In this document: positions 22,628 through 27,920 of the stretch, piece by piece
Layout of the letters: each line of letters begins with the position of its first letter
How positions within the stretch are numbered: position 1 is the first letter of the stretch
Assembly: GCA_035265665.1 (NCBI GenBank)
Contig: DATFOK010000052.1
Location: forward strand, 1-27,920
Direction of reading: 5' to 3'
DNA from: DASUPK01 sp035265665
GTDB lineage: Bacteria; Actinomycetota; Thermoleophilia; Solirubrobacterales; 70-9
Length of the DNA stretch: 27,920 nt
The notes under the pieces: generated by a model
Database searches by the model: none
What the model was told of the DNA's origin: nothing
What the model saw: only the letters and a program-made list of their open reading frames with translations
Made by a program: the position numbers and the translations under genes

Positions 22628-22634
22628 GCCGCCC

Positions 22635-23147
22635 ATGGCAAAGACGCGCCTCACCCCAACCTCGTACGTGGTGCTCGGCCTGATCGAGCAGATGCAACCC
22701 GCCTCCCCCTACGACCTGAAGCGCGCGGTGGCGATGGGTGTGGGGCAGTTCTGGTCGCTTCCCCACACGCAGCTGTACGCCGAGTGCACGCGACTGGCCG
22801 AGGACGGGCTGCTCACCGAACGCCGCGAGAAGTCAGGCCGCCGCAGGCGCATCTACAGGCTCACCCAGGCTGGGGCCGAGGCGCTCGACCGCTGGCGGGC
22901 GGAGCCCACCGGCGAGCTCTACGAGCTCCGGGACGCCGGCCTGCTCAAGCTCTTCTTCGGGGCCGACCCCACGAAGATCGCGCCGCAGCAGCTCCAGACC
23001 CACGAGGCCAAGCTCCGCGAGTACGAGGCGCAGCTCGAGCAGGCCCGCCAGGCGGGCCTGCCGGACGGCGTCACCCACGCGATCGAGGCCGGCATCGGCC
23101 ACGAGCGGGAGTACGTCCGCTTCTGGAAGCGGTTAGGCGGGAGCTAG
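22635..23147 (+). CDS. PadR-family transcriptional regulator
   Basis: A 170-aa regulator. The N-terminal winged helix has VVLGLIEQMQPASPYDLKRAV, LYAECTRLAEDGLL and the wing REKSGRRRRIYRLTQAG (residues 10-85). The C-terminal part (about 95-168) is the helical Vir_act_alpha_C-type dimerisation domain. PadR proteins are usually repressors released by phenolic or hydrophobic compounds. Its divergent neighbour is the carotenoid oxygenase, and a palindrome covers its own -10, which suggests autoregulation plus control of the oxygenase. The last 15 bp overlap the convergent oxidoreductase gene. Confidence 0.92.
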   Translation: MAKTRLTPTSYVVLGLIEQMQPASPYDLKRAVAMGVGQFWSLPHTQLYAECTRLAEDGLLTERREKSGRRRRIYRLTQAGAEALDRWRAEPTGELYELRDAGLLKLFFGADPTKIAPQQLQTHEAKLREYEAQLEQARQAGLPDGVTHAIEAGIGHEREYVRFWKRLGGS

Positions 23148-24065
23148 CGCGTCGATCAGCTCGCCGAGCTTGTCCGGCGTGGTGATCGGGGTGATCACCG
23201 GCAGCGTGATCCCGCCCTCGACGAAGGCCCCGAGCCGCTCGCGCATCTGCTCGGGGGAGCCGAAGATGAACATCTCCTCGATCAGGTCCCAGGGCGCGGC
23301 CGCCGCAGCCTTCTCGCGGTCCTTGGCGCTCCAGGCCTCGACCATCTCGTCGATCTTCTCGCCGTAGCCGAGCCAGCGGTAGAAGGCCTCGTAGACGGGG
23401 ACGGTTATGTAGGAGGAGAACATGAAGCGCGCGAGCGGCTCGACCTGCTCGCGCTCGCCGGGGAGGCAGAAGAAGCGGCAGAGGAGTTCGAAGCCCTCGG
23501 GCGCGCCCTCGAGTTGCTCAACGACCTTCGGCAGGCCCTCCAGCGGCAGGAAGTTGGTGAAGGCGCCGTCGCCCTTCTCAACGGCGAGCCGAAGCATCTT
23601 GCCGCGCAGCGCGGCGACGATGATCGGCACCCTCTCGTCAGGCGGGCGCTCCAGCTTGAAGCCGCCGTCCGCCCGCTCGCCGGCGAGGGCGGTGCGCAGG
23701 AAGTCGATCGTCTCCGACATCTTGCTGAGCGGCTTCTCGAACGGCATCGCGTTCCAGTCCTCGATGATCCGGTCGGAGGAGGCGCCGATGCCGAGCGCGA
23801 AGCGTCCGCCAGAGGCGTCCGCCACCGCGGCAGCCTCCTGCGCGAGCAGCGCCCGGCCGCGCTGCATCACGCCGACCACGCCGGTTCCAAGCCGGACCTT
23901 TTCCGTCCATGCGGCCCCGAGAACGAGAGGGGAGAAGCCATCCGGTCCGTTCGTCTCGCCCGACCAGAGATCCGTGTAGCCGGTCGCCTCGGCGCGCTCG
24001 TAGAGCTCGGCGTTGTCGGCGAGGCCGACGCCGGTGAACGGCACGGTGAGTCCCCAGCGCTGCAT
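23133..24065 (-). CDS. LLM-class F420-dependent oxidoreductase (second copy)
   Basis: A 310-aa luciferase-like TIM-barrel protein. MQRWGLTVPFTG, ERAEATGYTDLWSGETNGPDGFSPL, VRLGTGVVGVMQRGRALLAQEAAAVADASGGRFALGIGAS and VPIIVAALRGKMLRLAVEKGDG are family blocks. FGSPEQMRERLGAFVEGGITLPVI closes the fold. It is not closely similar to the protein at 9469-10545 and is shorter. The ATG at 24065 is chosen because TAAGGT ends 8 nt upstream (leaderless); the frame is open far upstream without family residues. The substrate is unknown. Confidence 0.88.
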   Translation of the reverse strand: MQRWGLTVPFTGVGLADNAELYERAEATGYTDLWSGETNGPDGFSPLVLGAAWTEKVRLGTGVVGVMQRGRALLAQEAAAVADASGGRFALGIGASSDRIIEDWNAMPFEKPLSKMSETIDFLRTALAGERADGGFKLERPPDERVPIIVAALRGKMLRLAVEKGDGAFTNFLPLEGLPKVVEQLEGAPEGFELLCRFFCLPGEREQVEPLARFMFSSYITVPVYEAFYRWLGYGEKIDEMVEAWSAKDREKAAAAAPWDLIEEMFIFGSPEQMRERLGAFVEGGITLPVITPITTPDKLGELIDALAPA

Positions 24066-24073
24066 CGGAAGCG

Positions 24074-24101
24074 ACCTTATCGAGGGGAGTTGGGATAGGG
24101 T
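24074..24101. promoter_or_regulatory. overlapping divergent leaderless promoters
   Basis: Minus-strand TAAGGT (24079-24074) lies 8 nt before the ATG at 24065. Plus-strand TAGGGT (24096-24101) lies 6 nt before the ATG at 24108. Only 16 bp separate the two -10 elements, so each occupies the other's -35 region. Confidence 0.6.
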
Positions 24102-24107
24102 CGGGCC

Positions 24108-24626
24108 ATGGAGAGAGTCTCGGCTCAGCGCGCCCGGGTGGACACCTCGAGGCTCGACCGGACCGAGATTGTCGGGATGGTCGCCGCGGCCGTGCTGATC
24201 ATCAGCGTTTTTCTGGAGTGGTATTCGCTCACGACTGATCAGAGCGTCGTCCGGCGAGGTGACGACCCATCCAACTGGGCCTGCGGGGTCGACAACACCA
24301 GTTGCAGCGGCTGGGACACGTTCCCCGTCATCGGCGTGCTGCTGATCCTCGCGGCGCTGGCGCCGTTCATCCTCTCGTGGATCGTGATGCGCGGCCACGC
24401 GCTCTCCTGGCCGCGCGGTGAGATGACGGCGGTCGTCGGCCTGATCGCGTTCGTGCTGGTCGCCTTCAACGGGATCATCGACAAGCCTCAGGACGGGCTC
24501 GAGATGGGCCTCGGCCTCGGCTACTGGCTCGCCCTGCTGGCCTCGTTCGTGATCTTCCTCTCGGGCGGCTTCCGAGCCGTGGAGAGCGGCGGCGGGGCGC
24601 AGCGAAAACCGCCTGCCACCTTTTAG
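24108..24626 (+). CDS. four-helix membrane protein of unknown function
   Basis: A 172-aa integral membrane protein with four hydrophobic segments at about 20-42, 71-92, 106-124 and 134-152. Between helices 1 and 2 an outward loop of about 28 residues contains two Cys (WACGVDNTSCSGWD) that could pair. The N-terminus is Arg-rich and cytoplasmic by the positive-inside rule. No family is recognised with confidence. The gene has its own leaderless-type promoter and ends inside a strong hairpin that includes its stop codon. Confidence 0.75.
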   Translation: MERVSAQRARVDTSRLDRTEIVGMVAAAVLIISVFLEWYSLTTDQSVVRRGDDPSNWACGVDNTSCSGWDTFPVIGVLLILAALAPFILSWIVMRGHALSWPRGEMTAVVGLIAFVLVAFNGIIDKPQDGLEMGLGLGYWLALLASFVIFLSGGFRAVESGGGAQRKPPATF

Positions 24627-24648
24627 CGGCCGCTTGCGGCCGCTGAAA
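24621..24648. terminator. 13-bp hairpin over the stop codon
   Basis: TTTTAGCGGCCGC, TT, GCGGCCGCTGAAA form a near-perfect stem (one T-G pair); the core AGCGGCCGC/GCGGCCGCT is exact. The membrane-protein TAG (24624-24626) is within the left arm. There is no T-tract after it on the plus strand, but the minus strand would end in AAAA's complement, TTTT-like bases. It probably acts together with the next hairpin. Confidence 0.55.
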
Positions 24649-24655
24649 GTAGGTC

Positions 24656-24683
24656 CGGCGGCGGTGTTTGTGGCCGCCGTTTG
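24656..24683 (+). terminator. second hairpin with short T-rich tail
   Basis: CGGCGGC (24656-24662) pairs with GCCGCCG (24673-24679) around a 10-nt loop, and TTTG follows. With the hairpin just upstream it makes a tandem terminator that insulates glpX. Confidence 0.5.
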
Positions 24684-24696
24684 TGGCGAAGCCGAA

Positions 24697-24702
24697 TAAC
24701 CT
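24697..24702 (+). promoter_or_regulatory. -10 element of leaderless glpX mRNA
   Basis: TAACCT ends 7 nt before the ATG at 24710. This supports that ATG over the in-frame TTG at 24668, which lies inside the terminator hairpin. Confidence 0.55.
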
Positions 24703-24709
24703 GAACCGA

Positions 24710-25741
24710 ATGCCCGAGGCCGAGCAGCACGTGATCTCGCACGACGTCCGGGACCCTTCCCATCCGGACCGCAACCTGGCGCTCGAGCTGGTCCGCGTCA
24801 CCGAGGCGGGTGCCCTGGCGGCGGGCCGCTGGGTGGGGCGCGGGGAGAAGGAGAGCGCCGATCAGGCGGCGGTGGACGCGATGCGGGTGATGCTCGACAC
24901 GGTGCCGATGGACGGGATCGTGGTGATCGGGGAGGGCGAGAAGGACGAGGCGCCGATGCTCTTCAACGGCGAGGAGATCGGCGACGGCAGCCCGCCGGTC
25001 GTCGACATCGCCGTCGATCCACTGGAGGGCACGACCCTGACGGCGCGCGGCATGCCCTCGGCCCTCTCGGTGATCGCGCTCTCGGACCGCGGCACGATGT
25101 TCGACCCCGGTCCCTGCGTCTACATGGAGAAGATCGCCACCGGCCCCAGGGCCGCCGACCTGATCACTCTCGACGAGCCGCTGGAGGACGTGATCCCGAA
25201 GATCGCCGAGCGCAAGGGTGGGGAGCCGGGCGACGTCACGGTGATCATGCTCGACCGGCCCCGCCACGAGCAGGCGGTCGAGGCGCTACGCGAGGTCGGC
25301 GCCAGCATCCGCTTCATCTCCGACGGGGACGTCGCGGCCTCGCTCTTCGCGGTGATGCCGAACACCGGGATCGACCTGCTCTGGGGGGTGGGCGGCACTC
25401 CGGAAGGCGTGCTCTCCGCTTCAGCGATCAAGTGCCTGGGCGGGCGCATCCTCGGCCGGCTCTGGCCCCGCGACGACGATGAGCGGAAGGCGGCGGAGGA
25501 CGCCGGATATGACCTCGACCGTGTACTCGACACCGACGATCTGGTGGGCGGGAACGACGTCTTCTTCGCGGCCACGGGCGTCACCGACGGCGATCTGCTC
25601 GATGGTGTGCGCTATCTGGACGACGGCCACGCGACCACCGAGTCGCTCGTGATGCGCTCCCGCTCGGGAACGGTGCGCCGTGTGCAGGCGACCCACGACC
25701 GGCCCAAGCTGCGCGAGGTCGTGGGGGTGAGATACGGCTAG
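24710..25741 (+). CDS. glpX: class II fructose-1,6-bisphosphatase GlpX
   Basis: A gluconeogenic enzyme that hydrolyses fructose 1,6-bisphosphate to fructose 6-phosphate, cytoplasmic and metal-dependent. The protein is 343 aa from the ATG at 24710, a normal length. The motifs are RWVGRGEKESADQAAV (about 40-55), the metal-binding GEGEKDEAPML (74-84) and VDPLEGTTL (102-110, with Asp103 and Glu106), then the substrate loop GVGGTPEGVLSA and DDLVGGNDVFFAATGVTDGDLL. It is one of the most certain calls in the window. Its stop shares CTAG with the stop of the convergent YihY-type gene. It belongs to general carbon metabolism with pyk at 4318. Confidence 0.96.
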   Translation: MPEAEQHVISHDVRDPSHPDRNLALELVRVTEAGALAAGRWVGRGEKESADQAAVDAMRVMLDTVPMDGIVVIGEGEKDEAPMLFNGEEIGDGSPPVVDIAVDPLEGTTLTARGMPSALSVIALSDRGTMFDPGPCVYMEKIATGPRAADLITLDEPLEDVIPKIAERKGGEPGDVTVIMLDRPRHEQAVEALREVGASIRFISDGDVAASLFAVMPNTGIDLLWGVGGTPEGVLSASAIKCLGGRILGRLWPRDDDERKAAEDAGYDLDRVLDTDDLVGGNDVFFAATGVTDGDLLDGVRYLDDGHATTESLVMRSRSGTVRRVQATHDRPKLREVVGVRYG

Positions 25742-26601
25742 CCGTCGATGGGCAGAGACCCGGTGTCGTCCTGCTCGTGGCGGAGCGAGTTGATCACGGC
25801 GCCGGCGAGCATCGCCAGGCTGATCGCGTAGAACCAGAGCAGGGCGACGAGGATGAAACCGATCGTCCCGCCGATCCGTTCCAGATCGGAGATGTTGTTG
25901 AGGTAGAGGGGGAAGATGTAGTTGCCGGCGGCCGTGATCACGGAGAAGAAGAGGGCGCCGGGCCAGACCGAGCGCCAGGGCATGTGTCCCTTCGGCACCG
26001 CCCAGTAGATCAACGAGACGACCATGAAGGTCACGGCGAAGCCGCCGATCACCACGATCGCGGTCCGGATCGAGCCCCACTCGGAGAGGCCGAAGGGCAG
26101 GTCATCCGCCCGCGTGAGCACGGCGCTCTCAATCGTGGGAACCGAGACGCTCGCCAGCAGCAGCAGGATCAGCCCGAGCAGCATCACCAGCGACCAGCGC
26201 TTCTGCTGCACCCAGCCGCGGCACTCGACGTGGTAGATCCGGCAGAAGGCGGTGTCCATCGCGCCCCAGAAGGAGGCGCCGATCCAGATCCCGCCGATGA
26301 TTGCCGCGATCCCGATCGTGGTGGAACTCGCCCGGACCCGGTCGATCGCGTTCTGGAGGGCGTCCTGCTCGATGTTGGGGAAGAGGCGTTGGATGTCGAG
26401 GATGACGCTGCGCTCGACGTCCGGGCTGTCGACGACCTGCCCGAAGATGAAGAGGACCAGCAGGGCGAAGGGGAAGACCGCGAGCATCAGGTTGTAGGCG
26501 ACCATGCCCGCGAGGCCGGTGATGTTCTCCTTGTAGGCGCGGTTCCAGAAGGCGCGCAGCCAGAGCTGCCAGGAGCGTTCCTGGTCACCCGGCTTCGCCA
26601 T
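25738..26601 (-). CDS. YihY/virulence factor BrkB family membrane protein
   Basis: An integral membrane protein of about 287 aa with six hydrophobic helices. The conserved ENITGLAGMVAYNLMLAVFPFALLVL segment in helix 1 is typical of YihY/BrkB (formerly called RNase BN). GGIWIGASFWGAMDTAF and the terminal IGFILVALLWFYAISLAMLAGAVIN are further family blocks. A transport or envelope role is presumed, not shown. The ATG at 26601 (MAKPGDQ) resembles family starts. An in-frame ATG at 26643 adds 14 residues; neither has a ribosome site or a clear -10, so the start is uncertain. Confidence 0.85.
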   Translation of the reverse strand: MAKPGDQERSWQLWLRAFWNRAYKENITGLAGMVAYNLMLAVFPFALLVLFIFGQVVDSPDVERSVILDIQRLFPNIEQDALQNAIDRVRASSTTIGIAAIIGGIWIGASFWGAMDTAFCRIYHVECRGWVQQKRWSLVMLLGLILLLLASVSVPTIESAVLTRADDLPFGLSEWGSIRTAIVVIGGFAVTFMVVSLIYWAVPKGHMPWRSVWPGALFFSVITAAGNYIFPLYLNNISDLERIGGTIGFILVALLWFYAISLAMLAGAVINSLRHEQDDTGSLPIDG

Positions 26602-26643
26602 ATGACGGGTCCCGCTGTCGCGCGCCCTCGCACCTACGTTCAT

Positions 26644-26775
26644 GCGTAACGAACGCCCGGTGAGGGGTACCTCGGTGGGCGGCCGGAACTTTCCCTCACA
26701 ACGCCTGTTCGTGGGAGGGCGTTCGGAGAACAGCCCGTTTTGCGGCGAAGCCGTCTTGCAGGCACGTTTCGTGCG
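26644..26775. repeat. nested inverted repeats upstream of rpoD
   Basis: The outer arms GAACGCCC (26651-26658) and GGGCGTTC (26717-26724) enclose GTGAGGG (26660-26666) paired with CCCTCAC (26693-26699). AACGCC (26700-26705) could instead pair with GGCGTT (26718-26723), and CTGTTC (26705-26710) with GAACAG (26728-26733). Directly before the -35 lies GCACG-TTT-CGTGC (26762-26774). Together these could be operators or RNA structure for either divergent gene. Confidence 0.5.
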
Positions 26776-26804
26776 TTGAGTACAAAAAGTGAAGTGGCTA
26801 CCAT
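26776..26804 (+). promoter_or_regulatory. rpoD promoter
   Basis: TTGAGT (26776-26781), a 17-nt spacer and TACCAT (26799-26804) form a good sigma-70 promoter. Transcription would start near 26811, which leaves an unusually long leader of about 200 nt before the sigma-factor ATG. Confidence 0.65.
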
Positions 26805-26848
26805 GCGAACGGACGTTTGAGGAAGACTCGCGATTTCTAGGTCCAGAG

Positions 26849-26959
26849 ATGCATTCGACGGCGGAGGCGGCTTCACCGCTCCGCGTTTTTCTGGCCTTCA
26901 GGGGGAATTTGAGTAAAGGTCTTGTCGTGAGCGGCCGACATGAGTTCAGCCAGAACTAG
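26849..26959 (+). CDS. possible 36-aa upstream ORF in the rpoD leader
   Basis: ATG at 26849 opens a 36-codon frame ending at TAG 26957-26959, within the predicted rpoD leader. It has no clear ribosome site. Its codon third positions are less GC-rich than those of neighbouring genes, so it may be chance. After it, the direct repeat GCCAGGAA occurs at 26971-26978 and 26990-26997. Confidence 0.2.
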   Translation: MHSTAEAASPLRVFLAFRGNLSKGLVVSGRHEFSQN

Positions 26960-27013
26960 GTAGCGCGAGAGCCAGGAAACCGAACCACAGCCAGGAAGGA
27001 AGAGCGTAGGCGA

Positions 27014-27920
27014 ATGCTGGTAGCGGAGATTCAGGAACTTGAAGAGGTAAAGACGCTGGTCACCAAGGGCCAGCAGCTCGGCGTCCTCACCTTCGGCGAC
27101 GTCGCCACCGCTGTGTCCGAGGTCGAGCTCGACGAGTCCGACGTCGAGGACCTCTACGGGCACCTCGAGAAGGCCGGCATCGAGCTGGTCGAGGACCTCG
27201 ACCCGGCTCAGAAGGCCGCCGCCGAGAACGAGCGGTCCGATGGCAAGCGCGGTCGCAAGCGCCAGAAGGCGCTCGACCTGAAGCCGGATATGACCACCGA
27301 TTCCTTGCAGCTCTTCCTCAAGGACATCGGCAAGGTCAGGCTGCTCACCGCCGCCGAGGAGGTCGACCTGGCGAAGAAGATCGAGCGCGGCGACCTCGAC
27401 GCGAAGCAGAAGATGGTCGAGTCGAACCTTCGCCTGGTCGTCTCGATCGCCAAGAACTACCGCAACCAGGGCCTGCCCTTCCTCGACCTGATCCAGGAGG
27501 GGACGCTGGGCCTGGTCCGTGCGGCGGAGAAGTTCGACTACCGCAGGGGCTTCAAGTTCTCCACCTACGCCACCTGGTGGATCCGCCAGGCAGTCGCCCG
27601 CGCGCTCGCCGACAAGGCGCGGACCATCCGCATCCCCGTCCACATTGCCGAGAAGCTCAACAGGATCCGCCGCGTGGAGCGCAAGCTGGTCACCGAGCTC
27701 GGCCGCGAGCCGACGCCGGAGGAGATCGCCGAGGTCACCGGCGACATCGAGCCCGAGGAGGTCGACTCGATCAAGCGCTCGGCGCAGGCGCCTGTCTCCC
27801 TTGAGAAGCCGGTCGGCGACGAGGAGGAGTCGGAGTTCGGCCAGTTCATCGCCGACGAGCGCGCCGAGTCCCCCTTCGAGCGGGCGGCCGAAATCTTCAC
27901 CAAGGAGGCGCTGAAGGAGG
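27014..27920 (+). CDS. rpoD: primary RNA polymerase sigma factor RpoD/SigA (3' end cut by window edge)
   Basis: The main sigma factor, which directs RNA polymerase to housekeeping promoters. 302 codons are readable. Region 1.1 is at about 11-60 (KTLVTKGQQLGVLTFGDVAT). A basic linker (about 78-90) follows, then region 1.2 (98-130, SLQLFLKDIGKVRLLTAAEE), region 2 (133-205) with DLIQEGTLGLVRAAEKFDYR and the -10-recognising FKFSTYATWWIRQAV, region 3 (207-255), and the 3.2 finger before the edge. Region 4 lies beyond the window. The ATG at 27014 follows AGGAAGGAAGAG (26993-27004). It carries its own promoter and a long leader. The family match is unambiguous. Confidence 0.95.
   Translation, partial: MLVAEIQELEEVKTLVTKGQQLGVLTFGDVATAVSEVELDESDVEDLYGHLEKAGIELVEDLDPAQKAAAENERSDGKRGRKRQKALDLKPDMTTDSLQLFLKDIGKVRLLTAAEEVDLAKKIERGDLDAKQKMVESNLRLVVSIAKNYRNQGLPFLDLIQEGTLGLVRAAEKFDYRRGFKFSTYATWWIRQAVARALADKARTIRIPVHIAEKLNRIRRVERKLVTELGREPTPEEIAEVTGDIEPEEVDSIKRSAQAPVSLEKPVGDEEESEFGQFIADERAESPFERAAEIFTKEALKE

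Noticed and set aside
22578..22766. Longer N-terminus for the carotenoid oxygenase from 22766
   Set aside because: It would run through the shared promoter region and the start of padR. The ATG at 22577 has an AGGAG site at correct spacing.
26717..26733. LexA/SOS box near GTTCGGAGAAC upstream of rpoD
   Set aside because: The arms are in the order GTTC...GAAC with a 3-bp gap. The actinobacterial LexA box is GAAC-N4-GTTC, so the site does not match.
1..27920. CRISPR arrays, tRNA or rRNA genes, insertion sequences, phage genes
   Set aside because: No regularly spaced repeats, cloverleaf with CCA-end context, rRNA sequence, transposase or integrase was found on either strand by reading.

Overview
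The window looks like a chromosomal segment from a high-GC Gram-positive bacterium, most likely an actinomycete of the Thermoleophilia/Solirubrobacterales type. This is judged by eye from several traits. GC is very high, with strong G/C at codon third positions. There are two F420-type luciferase-like oxidoreductases, an EgtB/EgtD ergothioneine pair, a standalone LigD-type polymerase, a GlpX fructose-bisphosphatase and an actinobacterial SigA/RpoD. Many start codons sit 6-10 nt after a -10 hexamer of the TAGGGT/TANNNT type, which indicates leaderless mRNAs. No tRNA, rRNA, CRISPR array, insertion sequence or phage gene was seen.

Layout. 1-910 (-): LigD polymerase domain, cut by the left edge. 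959-3804 (+): crotonase, a flavin disulfide oxidoreductase and a PaaI-type thioesterase. 3911-4300 (+): NTF2-like protein. 4318-8270 (-): P-type ATPase and pyruvate kinase, coupled by a TGATG junction. 8304-9168 (-): RES/Xre toxin-antitoxin pair with a direct-repeat operator. 9203-9394 (-): small helical protein. 9469-14347 (+): one tight operon of F420-type oxidoreductase, ferritin-like protein, NTF2-like protein and the three-subunit proton-translocating transhydrogenase pntAA-pntAB-pntB. 14344-15181 (-): LapA-like membrane protein and a lipoprotein. 15278/15341-16180 (+): secreted Vps62-like protein with a hidden pilin-like N-terminus. 16185-16952 (-): short-chain dehydrogenase. 17091-19349 (+): egtB and egtD. 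19307-20202 (-): two-gene acetyltransferase operon. 20284-21162 (+): LysR regulator. 21159-22577 (-): carotenoid oxygenase, divergent from a PadR regulator (22635-23147, +). 23133-24065 (-): second F420-type oxidoreductase. 24108-24626 (+): four-helix membrane protein. 24710-25741 (+): glpX. 25738-26601 (-): YihY/BrkB membrane protein. 27014 to the right edge (+): primary sigma factor, behind a 370-bp structured intergenic region.

How the genes work together. Most are core and redox housekeeping: central carbon (pyk, glpX), NADPH supply (pnt), low-molecular-weight thiol synthesis (egtB/egtD), acyl-CoA chemistry (crotonase, thioesterase, SDR) and flavin/F420 oxidoreductases. The accessory element is the RES/Xre module. 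The most unusual items are the recurrent leaderless promoter geometry, the pilin-like leader on the Vps62-like protein with no standard start codon in frame, the direct-repeat operator of the toxin-antitoxin operon, and a ferritin-like protein whose ferroxidase ligands are mostly replaced. All family calls come from reading the translated sequence; no database search was run.
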